NCBI RefSeq assembly: GCF_014268885.2
Contig: NZ_CP077095.1
Span: 4,557,001 to 4,621,000 of the forward strand
DNA length: 64,000 nucleotides
Direction: 5' to 3'
Origin: Pseudomonas xantholysinigenes
GTDB taxonomy: Bacteria > Pseudomonadota > Gammaproteobacteria > Pseudomonadales > Pseudomonadaceae
Shown here: positions 41,501 through 49,132 of the stretch, piece by piece
How the letters are laid out: every line of letters starts with the position of its first letter
Numbering within the stretch: the first letter of the stretch is position 1
Made by a program: the position numbers and the translations under genes
The notes under the pieces: model-generated
Seen by the model: the letters and a program-made list of their open reading frames with translations, nothing else
The model's database searches: none
Told to the model about the DNA's origin: nothing

Positions 41501-44500
41501 GACATCGCCCGCTGTGCCCTGGAACACCGCGAAGTCGCTGGCCCAGCTGCCGTTGAGCACGCCGTTGACGTCCGTCCAGTTGGTGTTGGTCGAGTCCCAG
41601 GTGCCGGTGCCGCCGTCGATCACGCCGTTGGGCACGCTCTGCGCGCCGTCCCAGAACTGCACGGTGCCGGTGGCGCCACCGACCAGCAGGTTGATCTGAC
41701 TGCCGATGGAGGTCTGCACCTGCAGGTCGCCAGGCAGCATGGTACCTGGCACGTTGCCGACCAGCACGCCGTTGTCGACCAGCGCGCCGGTGTAGTCGAA
41801 CAACCGGTAGATACCGGTGCCGAAGCCGCCGATATCGGTGACGTTGAGGGTGCCGTCGAGGGTCAGGTTGCCGTTGACGTTGACCAGCGCGGTGCCGCCG
41901 GTGGCAGGCGAGCCCAGGCCGAAATCGAGGATCGAGCCGCTGTGCAGGGTCAGTGCCCCGGTGTTGAGGGTCGCGCCACTGTTGGCCAGCAAATGCGCGC
42001 CGTTGGCGATATCGACCGCGCCGAGCAGGCTGCCGGTGCCGCCCAGGCTGGCGCCACTGTTGACCTGCACGCCGGCACTGGCCAGGGTGCCGGTGACGTT
42101 GAGCAGGCCGCCATTGACCGTGGTGTTGCCCGCGAGCACGTTGACCCCGGACAGCTCGAGGCTGCCACTGCCTTGCTTGATCAGGCCGCCGCTGCCGGCC
42201 AGCACGCCGCTGAACACACCGTTGAGGTTGTTGCTGCCGACGCTCAGGTTGCTGCCGCCGGCCACGTTCACCGTGCCGGCGCCGGTCAGGCCGCCGATGC
42301 TGGCACTGGCGCCAAGATTGAGGCTGGCGCCGGCGCCGACATTGACCCCGGAGGTATTGCCCAGGGCCGTGCCACTAACGGTGGTCAGGCTGCCGCCGAT
42401 CAGGTCGACAGCGCCGGTGAAGCTGTTGTTGCCGCTGAGTGTCAGGTCGGCCAGGCCATTCTTGATCAAGCCGCCGTTGCCGCTGATCACACCAGCGAGG
42501 GTCAGGTTGTTGCTGCCGCCGAGGGTCAGGTCGGCGCCCAGGTTGACGTTGTTGCCCAGGCTCAGCGCGGTGCTGTTGTCCAGGCTGCCGGGGCCGGCCA
42601 CGTTCAAGGTGCCGGTGCCCAGCGCGGCGCCGTTGCCGACCACCAGCCCACCGGCATTGAGGGTGGTGCCGCCGCTGTAGGTGTTGACACCGTTGAGGGT
42701 CAGGGTGGTGCCGCCGTTCTTGATCAGCTGGCCCGTGCCGCTGACCACGCCACCGAGGGTCATGGCATTGCTGCCGGCCAGGGTGAGGTCGGCGTTCAAG
42801 GCGATGTTGTTGCCCAGGTTGACGGCGGCGCTGCTGTCCAGGCTCGCGGCACCACCGACGGTCAGGGCACCGCTGCCGATGGCACTGGCGTTGCCCAGCA
42901 CCAGGCCACCGGCATTGAGCACGGTGCCGCCAGAATAGGTGTTCAGGCCGCTGAGGGTGACCGTGGCGCTGCCATTCTTGATCAGCCGGCCAGTGCCGTC
43001 GATCAGGCCGCCAAGGGTCAGGTCGTTGCTGCCGCCCAGGGTCAGGTCGGCGCCCAGGGTGATGGCATTGCCGACGCTCAGCGCGGCACTGGTGTCGAGG
43101 CTGCCGGCCCCGGCCACGGTGAGCTTGCCGGTACCCAGCGCGGCACCGTTGCCCAGCACCAGGCCGCCAGCGTTGAGGATGGTGCCGCCCACATAGACGT
43201 TGGGGCCGGACAGGGTCAGGGTCGCGTTGCCGTTCTTGATCAGGCTGCCGATGCCACTGACCAGCCCGCCGAGCCCAAGATCAGCGGTACCGCCGATGGT
43301 CAGCGCGCCGGCGAGGTTGACCGCGTTGCCCAGGTTGACCGCCGTGCTGGCATCGAGGCTGGTGCCGGCGGCGGCGTTCAGGGCGCCGCTGCCCAGTGCG
43401 GTGTTGCTGCCGACGACGATGCCGCCAGCATTGAGCGCGGTGTTGCCCAGGTAAGTGTTGGCACCGCTCAGGGTCAGGGTGGTGTTGCCGTTCTTGACCA
43501 GGCCGCCGACACCGGCGATGACGCCGCCGAGGGTCAGGTTGTTGCTGCCAGGCAGGCTCAGGTTGCCGCTCAGGTTGATCGCATTGCCGATGTTCAGGCC
43601 CGTGACACTGGTGTCCAGCGACGTGTTGGCGCTGGCATTGAGCGCGCCGGTGCCCAGCGCAGTGTTGCTGCCCAGCACCAGCGTACCGGCGTTGAGCGTG
43701 GTGTCGCCGCTCTGGGTGTTGTTGCCACTGAGGGTCAGGCTACCGGCGCCGTTCTTGATCAGGCCACCGGCACCGCTGACCGTGCCGGCCAGGTTGAGGT
43801 TGTTGGCACCGGCCAGCGTCAGGTTGTCGCCGAGGTTGACGGCGTTGTTCAAGGTCATCGCCGTGGCGTTGGACAAAGTCGACGCGCCACCGACATTCAA
43901 TGCACCGCTGCCCAGCGCGGCGGCGCTGGCCAGGGTCAAGGTACCGGCGTTGAGGTTGAGCCCGCCGCTGAAGGTGTTGGCCCCCGACAGGGTCAAGTTG
44001 CTGCTGCCATTCTTGGTCAATGCGCCGGCGCCGCTGATTACGCCGCTGAGGGTAGTGGTGTTGCTGCCTGGCAAGGTCAGGGTGGCGCCAGCGGCGAGGT
44101 TGATGGCGTTGCCCAGGTTGAGCGAGGCGCTGGCGTCGAGGCTGGCGTTGCCACCCACGCTCAGGGCGCCGCTGCCGATGGCGTTGTTGTTGCCCAGGGT
44201 CAGCAGGCCGGCATTGAGGGTGGTGCCGCCGCTGTAGGTGTTGTTGCCGTTGAGGGTCAGGCCGGCGTTGCCATTTTTGACCAGGGCGCCGCTGCCGCTG
44301 ATCAGGCCGCCAAGGGTGGTGGCGTTGCTGCCCAGCACGGTCAGGGTGTTGCCGCCCAGGTTGATGCCGTTGGTGACGGCGACCGCGGTGCTGGCATCGA
44401 GGTTGGCATTGCCACCCAGGGTCAGGGCGCCGAGGCCGAGCGCGGTGTTGCTGCCCAGGGTCAGGGTGCCGGCATTGAGCTGGGTGCCGTTGGTGTAGAG

Positions 44501-47500
44501 GTTGTTGCCACTCAGGGTCAGGTTGGCGTTGCCATTCTTGACCAGCGAGCCAATGCCGCTGACCACCCCGTTCAGGGCCAGGTCGGCGCTGCCGTCGAGG
44601 GTCAGTGGGCCGGCAATGGTCACATCGTTGGTCAGGCTGACGGCGGTGCTGGCGTCCAGGTGGGTGCCCGCCAGGGTATTTAGGGTGCCGGTGCCCAGCG
44701 CGGTGTTGCTGCCGACCACGATAGTGCCGGCGTTCAGACGGGTGATACCGCTGTTGCTGTTGTTGCCGGTGAGGGTCAGGGTGGTGGCGCCGTTCTTGGT
44801 GATGCCGCCGTTGCCGGCGATGGCGCCGCTGAGGGTCAGGTCGTTGCTGCCGGGCAGGATGAAGTTGCCGGCCAGGTTCAGGGCATTGGCAAGGTTCAGG
44901 CCGGCGGCGCTGGTGTCCAGGGTCGTGTTGTTGGCGGCGTTCAGCGCGCCGCTGCCCAGCGCGGTATTGCTGCCGACCACCAGGGTGCCGGCGTTGAGCG
45001 CGGTGGCGCCGCTGTGGGTGTTGTTGCCGGTCAGGGTCAGGGTGGCGCTGCCGTTCTTGACCAGGCCGCCGGTGCCGCTGAGCGTACCGGCCAGGGTCAG
45101 GTTGCTGGTAGTGGGCAGTGTCAGGTCAGCCGCGAGGTTGACCGCGTTGTTCAAGGTCATCGCCGCCGAGTTGGCCAGGGTCGCGGCACCGCCAACATTG
45201 AGCGCGCCGCTACCAAGGGCGGCGGCGCTGGCCAGGGTCAAGGTGCCGGCGTTGAGGTTCAGACCGCCGCTGAAGGTATTGGCGCCACTGAGGGTCAGGT
45301 TGGTGCTGCCATTCTTGGTCAGCGCGCCGGTACCGCTGATCACCCCGCTCAGGTTGGTGGTGTTGCTGCCTGCCAGGGTCAGGGTGTTGCCGGCCAGGTT
45401 GATGGCATTGCCCAGGTTGAGGGTGCCGCTAGAGTCAAGGCTGGCATTGCCGCCCAAGGTCAGGCCGCCGGTGCCCAGGGCGTTGCTGTTGCCCAGGGTC
45501 AGCAGGCCGGCATTGAGGGTGGTGCCGCCACTGAAAGTGTTGTTGCCGTTGAGGGTCAGGCCGGCGCTGCCGCTCTTGACCAGCGCACCGGTGCCACTGA
45601 TTTGCCCGGTCAGGGTGGTGGCGTTGCTACCCAGCACGGTCAGGGTGTTGCCGCCCAGGCTGATGGTGTTGGTTGCGGCGACGGCGGTGCTGGTGTCGAG
45701 GTTGGCGTTGCCACCCAGGGCCAGGCCGCCGATCCCCAGCGCGGTATTGCTGCCCAGTACCAGGGTGCCGGCGTTGAGCTGGGTGCCGTTGCTGAAGATG
45801 TTGTTGCCGCTCAAGGTCAGGCTGGCGTTGCCGTTCTTGACCAGCGAACCAAGGCCGCTGAGCTGGCCGCTCAGGCCCAGGTTGGCGGTGCCATCGATAG
45901 TCAGCGGCCCGGCGATGATCACATCGTTGGCCAGGCTGACCGCGGTGCTGGCATCCAGGTGGGTGCCGGCAGCCGTGTTGAGGATGCCCGTGCCCAGCGC
46001 GGTGTTGCTGCCGACTACCAGGGTGCCGCCGTTGAGGAAGGTCGAACCGCTGTTGCTGTTGGCACCGCTCAAGGTCAGCGTGGTGTTGCCACTCTTGGTG
46101 ATACCGCCGGTGCCGGCGATGGCACCACTCAAGGTCAGGTCGTTGCTGCCCGGCAGGTTGAGGTTGCCGCCCAGGTTCACGGCATTGGCGATGTTCAGGC
46201 CAGCGACGCTGGTGTCGAGGGTGGTGTTGGCGGCGGCGCTCAGCGCGCCGGTGCCCAGGGCGGTGTTGCTGCCCAGCACCAGTGTGCCGGCATTCAGCAG
46301 CGTGGCGCCGCTGTGGGTGTTGTTGCCGCCGAGCGTCAGGCTGGCGCTGCCGTTCTTGGTCAGGCCGCCGGTACCGCTGAGGTTGCCGGCCAGGTTGAGG
46401 TTGTTGGCCCCGCTCAGGGTCAGGGTAGCGCCCAGGTTGACGCCATTGGTCAGGGTCATCGCCACGCTGTTGGCCAGCGTCGCGGCGCCGCCCACGCTGA
46501 GCGCGCCCGTGCCCAGGGCCGCGGCACTGGCCAGGGTCAGGGTCCCGGCGTTGAGCGTCAGCCCACCGCTGAAGGTATTGCTGCCGCCCAGGGTGAGGTT
46601 GCTGCTGCCGTTCTTGATCAACGCACCGGTACCGCTGATCACACCGCCCAGGGTGGTGGCGCTGGTGCCCGGCAGGGTCAAGGTGTTGCCGCCCAGGTCG
46701 ATGGCGTTGCCCAGGTTCACCGCCACGCCGGCATCGAGGCTGGCATTGCCGCCCAGGCTCAGTGCGCCGGTGCCCAGGGCATTGTTGTTGCCCACGGTCA
46801 GCACGCCACCGTTGAGGGTGGTGCCGCCGCTGAAGGTGTTGCTGCCATTGAGGGTCAGCCCGGCGCTGCCGTTCTTGACCAGTGCCCCGGTGCCGCTGAT
46901 CACGCCACCGAGGGTGGTGGCGCTGGTGCCCAGCAGGTTGAGGGTGTTGGCCCCCAGGTTGATCGCATTGGCCAGGCTGACCGCGGTACTGGCATCGAGA
47001 CTGGCATTGGCGCCCAGGGTCAGCGCGCCGGTCCCCAGGGCATTGCTGTGGCCAACGCTGAGCGCGCCGCCGTTGAGGGTGGTGCCGCCACTGAAGGTGC
47101 TGTTGCCATTGAGGGTGAGCGCGCCGGCGCCGTTCTTGATCAGCGCGCCGGTGCCGCTGATCACGCCTCCCAGCGTGGTGGCATTGTTGCCCGGCAGGGT
47201 CAGGGTGTTGCCGGCCAGGTTGATGGCGTTGCCCAGGCTCAGCGCGGCGCTGGCATCGAGGGTGCTGTTGCCCCCCAGGGTCAGCGCGCCGGTGCCCAGC
47301 GCGGCGCTGTTGCCGAGGGTGAGCTTGCCGCCGGCCAGGCTGGTGCCACCGCTGTAGGTGTTGACGCCATTGAGGGTGAGGTCGGCGCTGCCGTTCTTGG
47401 CCAGTGCCCCGGTGCCGCTGATCACACCGTTCAAGATGGCGGCGTTGGTGCCCGCCAGCGTGAGGGTATTGGCGCCCAGGTTGACGGCGTTGCTCAAGGT

Positions 47501-49132
47501 CAATGCCGCAGTGCTGTCCAGGCTGCCGTTGCCGGTCAGGGTCAGGGCGCCCGCGCCGAGCGCGCTGTCATTGCCCAGGGTGAGCGTGCCGCCGGCCAGG
47601 GAGGTGCCGCCGGAGTAGGTGTTAATACCGTTGAGGGTCAGGTTGCCGCTGCCGCTCTTGACCAGCGATCCGGTACCGCTGATCAGGCCACCAAGGGCCA
47701 GGGCATTGCTGCCGGGCAGGGTCAAGGCCGCATTCAGGGTGATGCCGTTGTTCAGCACCAATGGCCCGCTGCCTTGCAGGCTACCGGCGCCGCTGACGGT
47801 CAAGCCGCCACTGCCGAGCGCCGCCGCGCTGGTCAGGTTGAGGCCACCGGCCGTCAGGTTGGTGCCGCCGCTGTAGGTGTTGCTGCCGCCGAGGGTGAGC
47901 AGCCCGGTACCGGTCTTGGTCAGGCCACCGACACCCGAGACCACGCCGTTGAGGGCCATGTCGGTGGCCCCACCAACGCTCAGCCCGGCGTTGAGGATCA
48001 AGGCATTGGCCAGGCTCACCCCACCGACGGTTCCCGCCAGCCCGCCGCCGTTGACAGTGATGGCACCGGCGCCGAAGGCATTGGAGTTGTCGAAGTTGAC
48101 CTGGCCACCGTTGAGGGTGGTCAGGGTGGTGCCGTTGAGCACCTGGCCAATCAGCGACCAAGTACCGCTGTCGACGATCAGGCGATTGAAGTTGATGTAG
48201 TTGTTGGCGTTGATCGTGCCGCTGCCACTGGTACCGCTACCGCCGCCGATGGTGTTCTGCAGGGCCAGGGTGTTGGTGCCACCGGCACCGCCGTCGATCT
48301 TGCCCGCCGCCGCATAGGCGAGGTTGGGGTTGCTGGTGACCAGCAGGGCCACGCCGATACCGAGCCCGGCACTGACGCTGGAACCGGTAATGGCGTTGAA
48401 ACGGTTGCTGCTGTTGGCCCCCATCGACAGGCTGCCGGTGATGCTGCCGGCGTTAGTGAAGGTGTTGCCCGCCGTGGACGCCTCGAAGGCTGCCCGACCA
48501 AGGATGGTGCCGGTGTTGGTGAAGTCCACCTTGCTGCCGCCGGTGACGGCGATCACCGGGGTATCCTCGCTGACCAGGGTCAGGCTGGCCAGCGCCGAAG
48601 AGCCGATGCTGCCGGCGTTGCTGATGGTGGTAGTGCCGCTGCTGCCATTGCGGGCGTCCAGCGCCATGCCGGTCAGGTTCAGCAGGTTGGCGCCGAGCAA
48701 GGCGCCGGTACCCTTGATCACGCCCGTGGCATTGTTGTTGATGGTGAGCGTGCTGCCGGTACCGGTATTGCCGATCAGCACGGCGGAAGACTGGATGCTC
48801 AACAGCCCGAGCAAGGTCGGGTCGATGGTGCCGGAGTTGTTCAGGGTGTTGTTGTTGCCAGCCAGCGACAGCGAGGTGCCGCCCACGCCCAGCAAGGTGC
48901 CTAGGGAAGCGCCCGGGTTGACGTTCACGGTCAGGCCGCTGCCGCCATTGGTATAGCTCGGCGCCAAGGGGTTGGCCGCGCCGTTGCAGGTGATTATCGA
49001 CCCGGCCGCGCTGCACACGGCAAGCGCCTGCTCACTGGTCAGACCTAGGGCCATGCCCCCCACCGCCAGACTGACGGCCAGGGACAATTGGGAGAAACGG
49101 GCAGGCAAGCGTGCGGCGACAATTCTGTCCAC
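32555..49132 (-). CDS. Giant type V autotransporter adhesin with PATR-like repeats
   Basis: One uninterrupted frame of 5525 codons. The GTG start at 49132 has AAGGAG six bases upstream. A Sec signal peptide (residues 1-38, cleaved after QALA) is followed by a short loop with C40 and C49. A glycine/asparagine-rich N-terminal beta-helix region precedes about 36 copies of an ~86-residue repeat of the form GGTLxLGxNxALGxGxLxx...VISGTGxLxKNGxxxLTLxGxNTYSGGT, resembling passenger-associated transport repeats. Four copies of another module (FWDG ... NWTD ... FAVFQGTAGxVTV) interrupt the array. The last ~270 residues are an autotransporter beta-barrel (VGWIRAIGGWGTYDG to a terminal Phe in FSMGF). The only other cysteines I noticed lie just before the barrel (QADC, EGC). 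Likely surface adhesin for biofilm or host contact; ligand unknown. No separate transporter gene is needed or present. Confidence 0.92.
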   Translation of the reverse strand: MDRIVAARLPARFSQLSLAVSLAVGGMALGLTSEQALAVCSAAGSIITCNGAANPLAPSYTNGGSGLTVNVNPGASLGTLLGVGGTSLSLAGNNNTLNNSGTIDPTLLGLLSIQSSAVLIGNTGTGSTLTINNNATGVIKGTGALLGANLLNLTGMALDARNGSSGTTTISNAGSIGSSALASLTLVSEDTPVIAVTGGSKVDFTNTGTILGRAAFEASTAGNTFTNAGSITGSLSMGANSSNRFNAITGSSVSAGLGIGVALLVTSNPNLAYAAAGKIDGGAGGTNTLALQNTIGGGSGTSGSGTINANNYINFNRLIVDSGTWSLIGQVLNGTTLTTLNGGQVNFDNSNAFGAGAITVNGGGLAGTVGGVSLANALILNAGLSVGGATDMALNGVVSGVGGLTKTGTGLLTLGGSNTYSGGTNLTAGGLNLTSAAALGSGGLTVSGAGSLQGSGPLVLNNGITLNAALTLPGSNALALGGLISGTGSLVKSGSGNLTLNGINTYSGGTSLAGGTLTLGNDSALGAGALTLTGNGSLDSTAALTLSNAVNLGANTLTLAGTNAAILNGVISGTGALAKNGSADLTLNGVNTYSGGTSLAGGKLTLGNSAALGTGALTLGGNSTLDASAALSLGNAINLAGNTLTLPGNNATTLGGVISGTGALIKNGAGALTLNGNSTFSGGTTLNGGALSVGHSNALGTGALTLGANASLDASTAVSLANAINLGANTLNLLGTSATTLGGVISGTGALVKNGSAGLTLNGSNTFSGGTTLNGGVLTVGNNNALGTGALSLGGNASLDAGVAVNLGNAIDLGGNTLTLPGTSATTLGGVISGTGALIKNGSSNLTLGGSNTFSGGLTLNAGTLTLASAAALGTGALSVGGAATLANSVAMTLTNGVNLGATLTLSGANNLNLAGNLSGTGGLTKNGSASLTLGGNNTHSGATLLNAGTLVLGSNTALGTGALSAAANTTLDTSVAGLNIANAVNLGGNLNLPGSNDLTLSGAIAGTGGITKSGNTTLTLSGANSNSGSTFLNGGTLVVGSNTALGTGILNTAAGTHLDASTAVSLANDVIIAGPLTIDGTANLGLSGQLSGLGSLVKNGNASLTLSGNNIFSNGTQLNAGTLVLGSNTALGIGGLALGGNANLDTSTAVAATNTISLGGNTLTVLGSNATTLTGQISGTGALVKSGSAGLTLNGNNTFSGGTTLNAGLLTLGNSNALGTGGLTLGGNASLDSSGTLNLGNAINLAGNTLTLAGSNTTNLSGVISGTGALTKNGSTNLTLSGANTFSGGLNLNAGTLTLASAAALGSGALNVGGAATLANSAAMTLNNAVNLAADLTLPTTSNLTLAGTLSGTGGLVKNGSATLTLTGNNTHSGATALNAGTLVVGSNTALGSGALNAANNTTLDTSAAGLNLANALNLAGNFILPGSNDLTLSGAIAGNGGITKNGATTLTLTGNNSNSGITRLNAGTIVVGSNTALGTGTLNTLAGTHLDASTAVSLTNDVTIAGPLTLDGSADLALNGVVSGIGSLVKNGNANLTLSGNNLYTNGTQLNAGTLTLGSNTALGLGALTLGGNANLDASTAVAVTNGINLGGNTLTVLGSNATTLGGLISGSGALVKNGNAGLTLNGNNTYSGGTTLNAGLLTLGNNNAIGSGALSVGGNASLDASASLNLGNAINLAAGATLTLPGSNTTTLSGVISGAGALTKNGSSNLTLSGANTFSGGLNLNAGTLTLASAAALGSGALNVGGASTLSNATAMTLNNAVNLGDNLTLAGANNLNLAGTVSGAGGLIKNGAGSLTLSGNNTQSGDTTLNAGTLVLGSNTALGTGALNASANTSLDTSVTGLNIGNAINLSGNLSLPGSNNLTLGGVIAGVGGLVKNGNTTLTLSGANTYLGNTALNAGGIVVGSNTALGSGALNAAAGTSLDASTAVNLGNAVNLAGALTIGGTADLGLGGLVSGIGSLIKNGNATLTLSGPNVYVGGTILNAGGLVLGNGAALGTGKLTVAGAGSLDTSAALSVGNAITLGADLTLGGSNDLTLGGLIDGTGRLIKNGSATVTLSGLNTYSGGTVLNAGGLVLGNASAIGSGALTVGGAASLDSSAAVNLGNNIALNADLTLAGSNAMTLGGVVSGTGQLIKNGGTTLTLNGVNTYSGGTTLNAGGLVVGNGAALGTGTLNVAGPGSLDNSTALSLGNNVNLGADLTLGGSNNLTLAGVISGNGGLIKNGLADLTLSGNNSFTGAVDLIGGSLTTVSGTALGNTSGVNVGAGASLNLGASASIGGLTGAGTVNVAGGSNLSVGSNNLNGVFSGVLAGSGGLIKQGSGSLELSGVNVLAGNTTVNGGLLNVTGTLASAGVQVNSGASLGGTGSLLGAVDIANGAHLLANSGATLNTGALTLHSGSILDFGLGSPATGGTALVNVNGNLTLDGTLNVTDIGGFGTGIYRLFDYTGALVDNGVLVGNVPGTMLPGDLQVQTSIGSQINLLVGGATGTVQFWDGAQSVPNGVIDGGTGTWDSTNTNWTDVNGVLNGSWASDFAVFQGTAGDVTVVGTQAATGLQFVSNGYRLIGSGGLNLVNGSNGAFAVRVDPGVTATLNVGLSGSGQLAKLDSGTLVLNGANSYTGGTLFNGGTVVVGNNTAFGSGAVSTANGTTLDSNTAVTLGNAFTLAGALSVAGSADLGLSGVVSGTGSLVKNGGANLTLGNANTYSGGTTLGAGTLTLGNAAALGSGGLAVTGAASLDTTANLTLGNTIALNANLSLPGSNDLTLNGALSGTAGLVKGGTGTLTLNGSNSQQGATSLNGGTLVVGSNTALGSGALNAVGGTTLSSNANVTLANQLNLAGNLTIAGAQNLTLGGNVNGVGGLTKTGSGTLTLNGINGNLGNTNLNAGTLVLGSANALGLGQLNAAAGTTLDSNTALSIGNTVNLGGNLIIAGSNDLGLGGLVTGAGSLTKNGASNLTLSGANTLTGGVTLNAGTLTLGNNQALGTGTLTVGGASNLATSGPLTLANQVTLNDTLSLPGNNDLALNGVISGSGGLTKTGSGNLTLGAANTYQGTTALGAGTLTLGNNTALGSGNLSVTGNSTLATLGVLQLANAIGLGTNATLALNNTQALTLDGVISGAGALNKLGTGQLVLNGNNTYAGGTSLQTGSLLLGNAGALGGGALTVTGAASLDTSLALALSNAINLAGGNLTLDGSQALTLDGVVSGNNGLVKNGAASLTLNGNNTYSGGTSLNGGTLVVGSNTALGTGALSTGANTSLDASGAGVTLGNAVHLGGTLNVPGSANLTLNGVLDGVGGLNKSGAATLTLNGANNYLGGTTLGAGQLVVGNDNALGQGALTVAGASTLSAGSNVTLANNVTLNAGLSVDGVNDLTLNGVLNGTAGLTKNGSGNLTLNGNNGYQGGTQLNAGRLTVGNSGALGTGTLSVTADATLANSAPMALGNTIALSNGANLTVEAANALILSGDLGGTGNLVKTGVDDLTLVGVKTFTGNVDIQAGSLTTLGSGVLANVDTLNVGASGQLNLNGNASLGSLTGSGQVDIGIGSTLSLGSNNLDGTFAGGLNGLGGLTKVGSGTLTLTGTSNLADNTLVNAGTLKVDGTLGSNLLTVASGATLTGSGNANASVIIDNGGHLAGQSGSTLGLGSLLLNSGSIVDVGLGAPSTGTTAVFNVGGNLTLDGTLNVSNIGGFGNGVYRIFDYAGTLTDNGLDFGSLPLGVGLGDVSLQTALANQVNLLVSAAGLNIQFWDGSQTVPNGQVDGGSGVWNAGNTNWTDLNGVTNGTWGSTFAVFQGTAGDVTVDGSQTLNGMQFVSDGYRLLAGTGGVLDLVNGSGGDTSVRVDPGVTATLDVGLTGSGKLNKLDSGTLVLNGSNSYSGGTTLSGGTIVLGSDSALGSGALDTAAGTTLDANKAVALGNAITLAGPLNIAGSNDLALSGAIGGAGGLVKAGAARLALSGNNSFAGNTALNGGTLVLGSNTALGTGVLNAAAGTSLDSSQAVTLANNVNLAGAFNVLGSNPLTLNGVLAGAGRLIKAGAASLTLNGVNTYSGGTELQAGTLMLGNNAALGSGGLDVTGNANLDTSGVVTLANPVNVSGVLNVLGSNDLHLAGVLSGGGTLNKSGLADLTLSGNNTFSGILNLLSGSLSTIGTTALGSQSELNVSSGATLNLDGNTTLGDIGGNGAIDIAAGNSLNVEGGNFAGNIGGSGTLNKLGSGVLALSASNSHSGITNVQAGSLQVDGSLASNTVNVASGANLAGAGSLGGTVAVASGGNLNVISGSTLSAGNLTLDNGANFNASLGAPGSGGGPLVNVANNLTLGGTLNVTDIGGFGAGVYNLISYGGSLVNNGMTIGTTPVPASDLTVQTAIANQVNLVVGGASNVLFWDGSQSVANGLIDGGSGTWNATNTNWTDANGVLNSTWNDTFAVFQGAAGTVTVDGSHTITGLQFVTDGYVLNAGAAGELLGNGTTNLRVDPNVTATLNVALNGTGSVAKQDAGTLVLNAANGYSGGTALNGGTLVVGNNSALGSGTLTAAAGTTLDSNTAVTLANNAVLNGALAIAGSNALTLNGAISGAGGLVKNGAGLLTLGGTNSYSGGTQINAGSVVGNTGSLQGAIVNNAALSFEQNSNGTYAGNLSGSGTLAKNGTGELLLTGVNSLTGATSVNAGSLLVNGRLDSASVQVATGARLGGSGTYGGAVQIANGATLAAGQSATPLTVGSLDLASGSALDFTLGAPAASTTVVKVNGNLVLDGTLNITDAGGFGTGVYQLFNYGGTLTDNGLVFGAIPGSVVLGDLSLQTAIANQINLVVQNYGETLQFWNGSKTTPDGTIAGGSGTWGPGSNWTNATGTTAEGWSGEYAVFGGAPGTVTVAGNQAFEGLQFLSNGYQLVAAADGSLTPVNATDGSLASVRVNAGASATVSAPLVGNGGIEKLDAGTLVLAGANTYSGGTTVSGGTLVGNTTSLQGNIANNASLVFAQGSNGTFNGTLSGTGTTTKQGGGSLLLTGNQPFSGAFNVNQGVLQVGDAAHPGSNLGAQVTVANGAALTGNGTVASLTNNGTVLPGPAGNLNVSGNFTNGSSGTLVVDLGASPVNYLNVGGTANLGGSLQVANLASGNGQYTVVNAAGGVNGTFATTNLANSAFLNSSLGYGANQVTLSVSRNGNSFADVAATGNQRGVANALSSAGAPTTLVNNLLPLDRQGAQAAFDSLSGEIHASTATVLIEDSRYVRDAVNDRLRQADCSNQDDPRRTLAPTANQQLTSEGCQGQAVGWIRAIGGWGTYDGSSSHASVDRDLSGFMLGADRALDDQWKVGAAAGYTRSSIDAHRRRSDATVDSYHLTTYLGYQLDAFAARLGVAYSWHDIDSKRDVEVGSYSDRLKAKYKARSAQVFGEVGYAIDAGGIALEPFAGLAYVNYDSDTAHEKGGAGRLQGKVKQDVTFSTLGVRAGKRITLDNGSQITPRVSLGWRHAFGDDKPDADLRFIDGGAGFSTEGVPIAKDAAVVEAGVDLSVGASGKLGVGYSGQLSNENRDHGVVVSFSMGF
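32558..33375 (-). other. Autotransporter beta-barrel domain of the giant adhesin
   Basis: C-terminal ~270 residues: alternating amphipathic strands such as GFMLGADRALDDQWKVGAAA, YHLTTYLGYQLDAFAARLG and VFGEVGYAIDAGGIALEPFA, ending with an aromatic residue as outer-membrane barrels do. It is preceded by a helical stretch (IEDSRYVRDAVNDRLRQADC) that would thread the barrel pore. Confidence 0.88.
35400..47900 (-). repeat. In-frame 255-264 bp tandem repeat array of the adhesin passenger
   Basis: The same motif recurs every 255-264 bases. On the plus strand each unit is recognisable by a CCGCTGTAGGTGTTG-like block followed by GTTGAGGGTCAG. I count about 36 units, interrupted by three copies of the FWDG/NWTD module near 41.4-42.4, 37.6-38.7 and 35.7-36.8 kb; a fourth follows at about 34.4-35.2 kb. 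The array should recombine readily and be hard to assemble from short reads. Confidence 0.85.
43170..46540 (-). repeat. Higher-order ~1.3-kb repeat inside the adhesin array
   Basis: Five successive units recur as a block: a TLTLASAAALG unit, TLVLGSNTALG, TLVVGSNTALG or TIVVGSNTALG, TLVLGSNTALG or TLTLGSNTALG, and a LLTLGN unit. Equivalent points lie at 46540, 45241 and 43939, i.e. 1299 and 1302 bases apart (five times ~86.7 codons). A third, partial copy covers its first three units. Confidence 0.75.

Noticed and set aside
35846..44683. A 2945-codon open frame on the plus strand, antisense to the adhesin (with others at 32417-35440 and 45014-48904).
   Set aside because: Strand-mirrored by the repetitive, GC-rich, codon-biased adhesin gene; its composition is Val/Ala/Gly/Gln/Arg-rich with no signal or domain. 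The minus frame has start, signal peptide and barrel.
35400..47900. Regular 255-264 bp repeats that at first resemble an array element.
   Set aside because: Units are far longer than CRISPR repeats plus spacers, all in frame and protein coding, with no cas genes.
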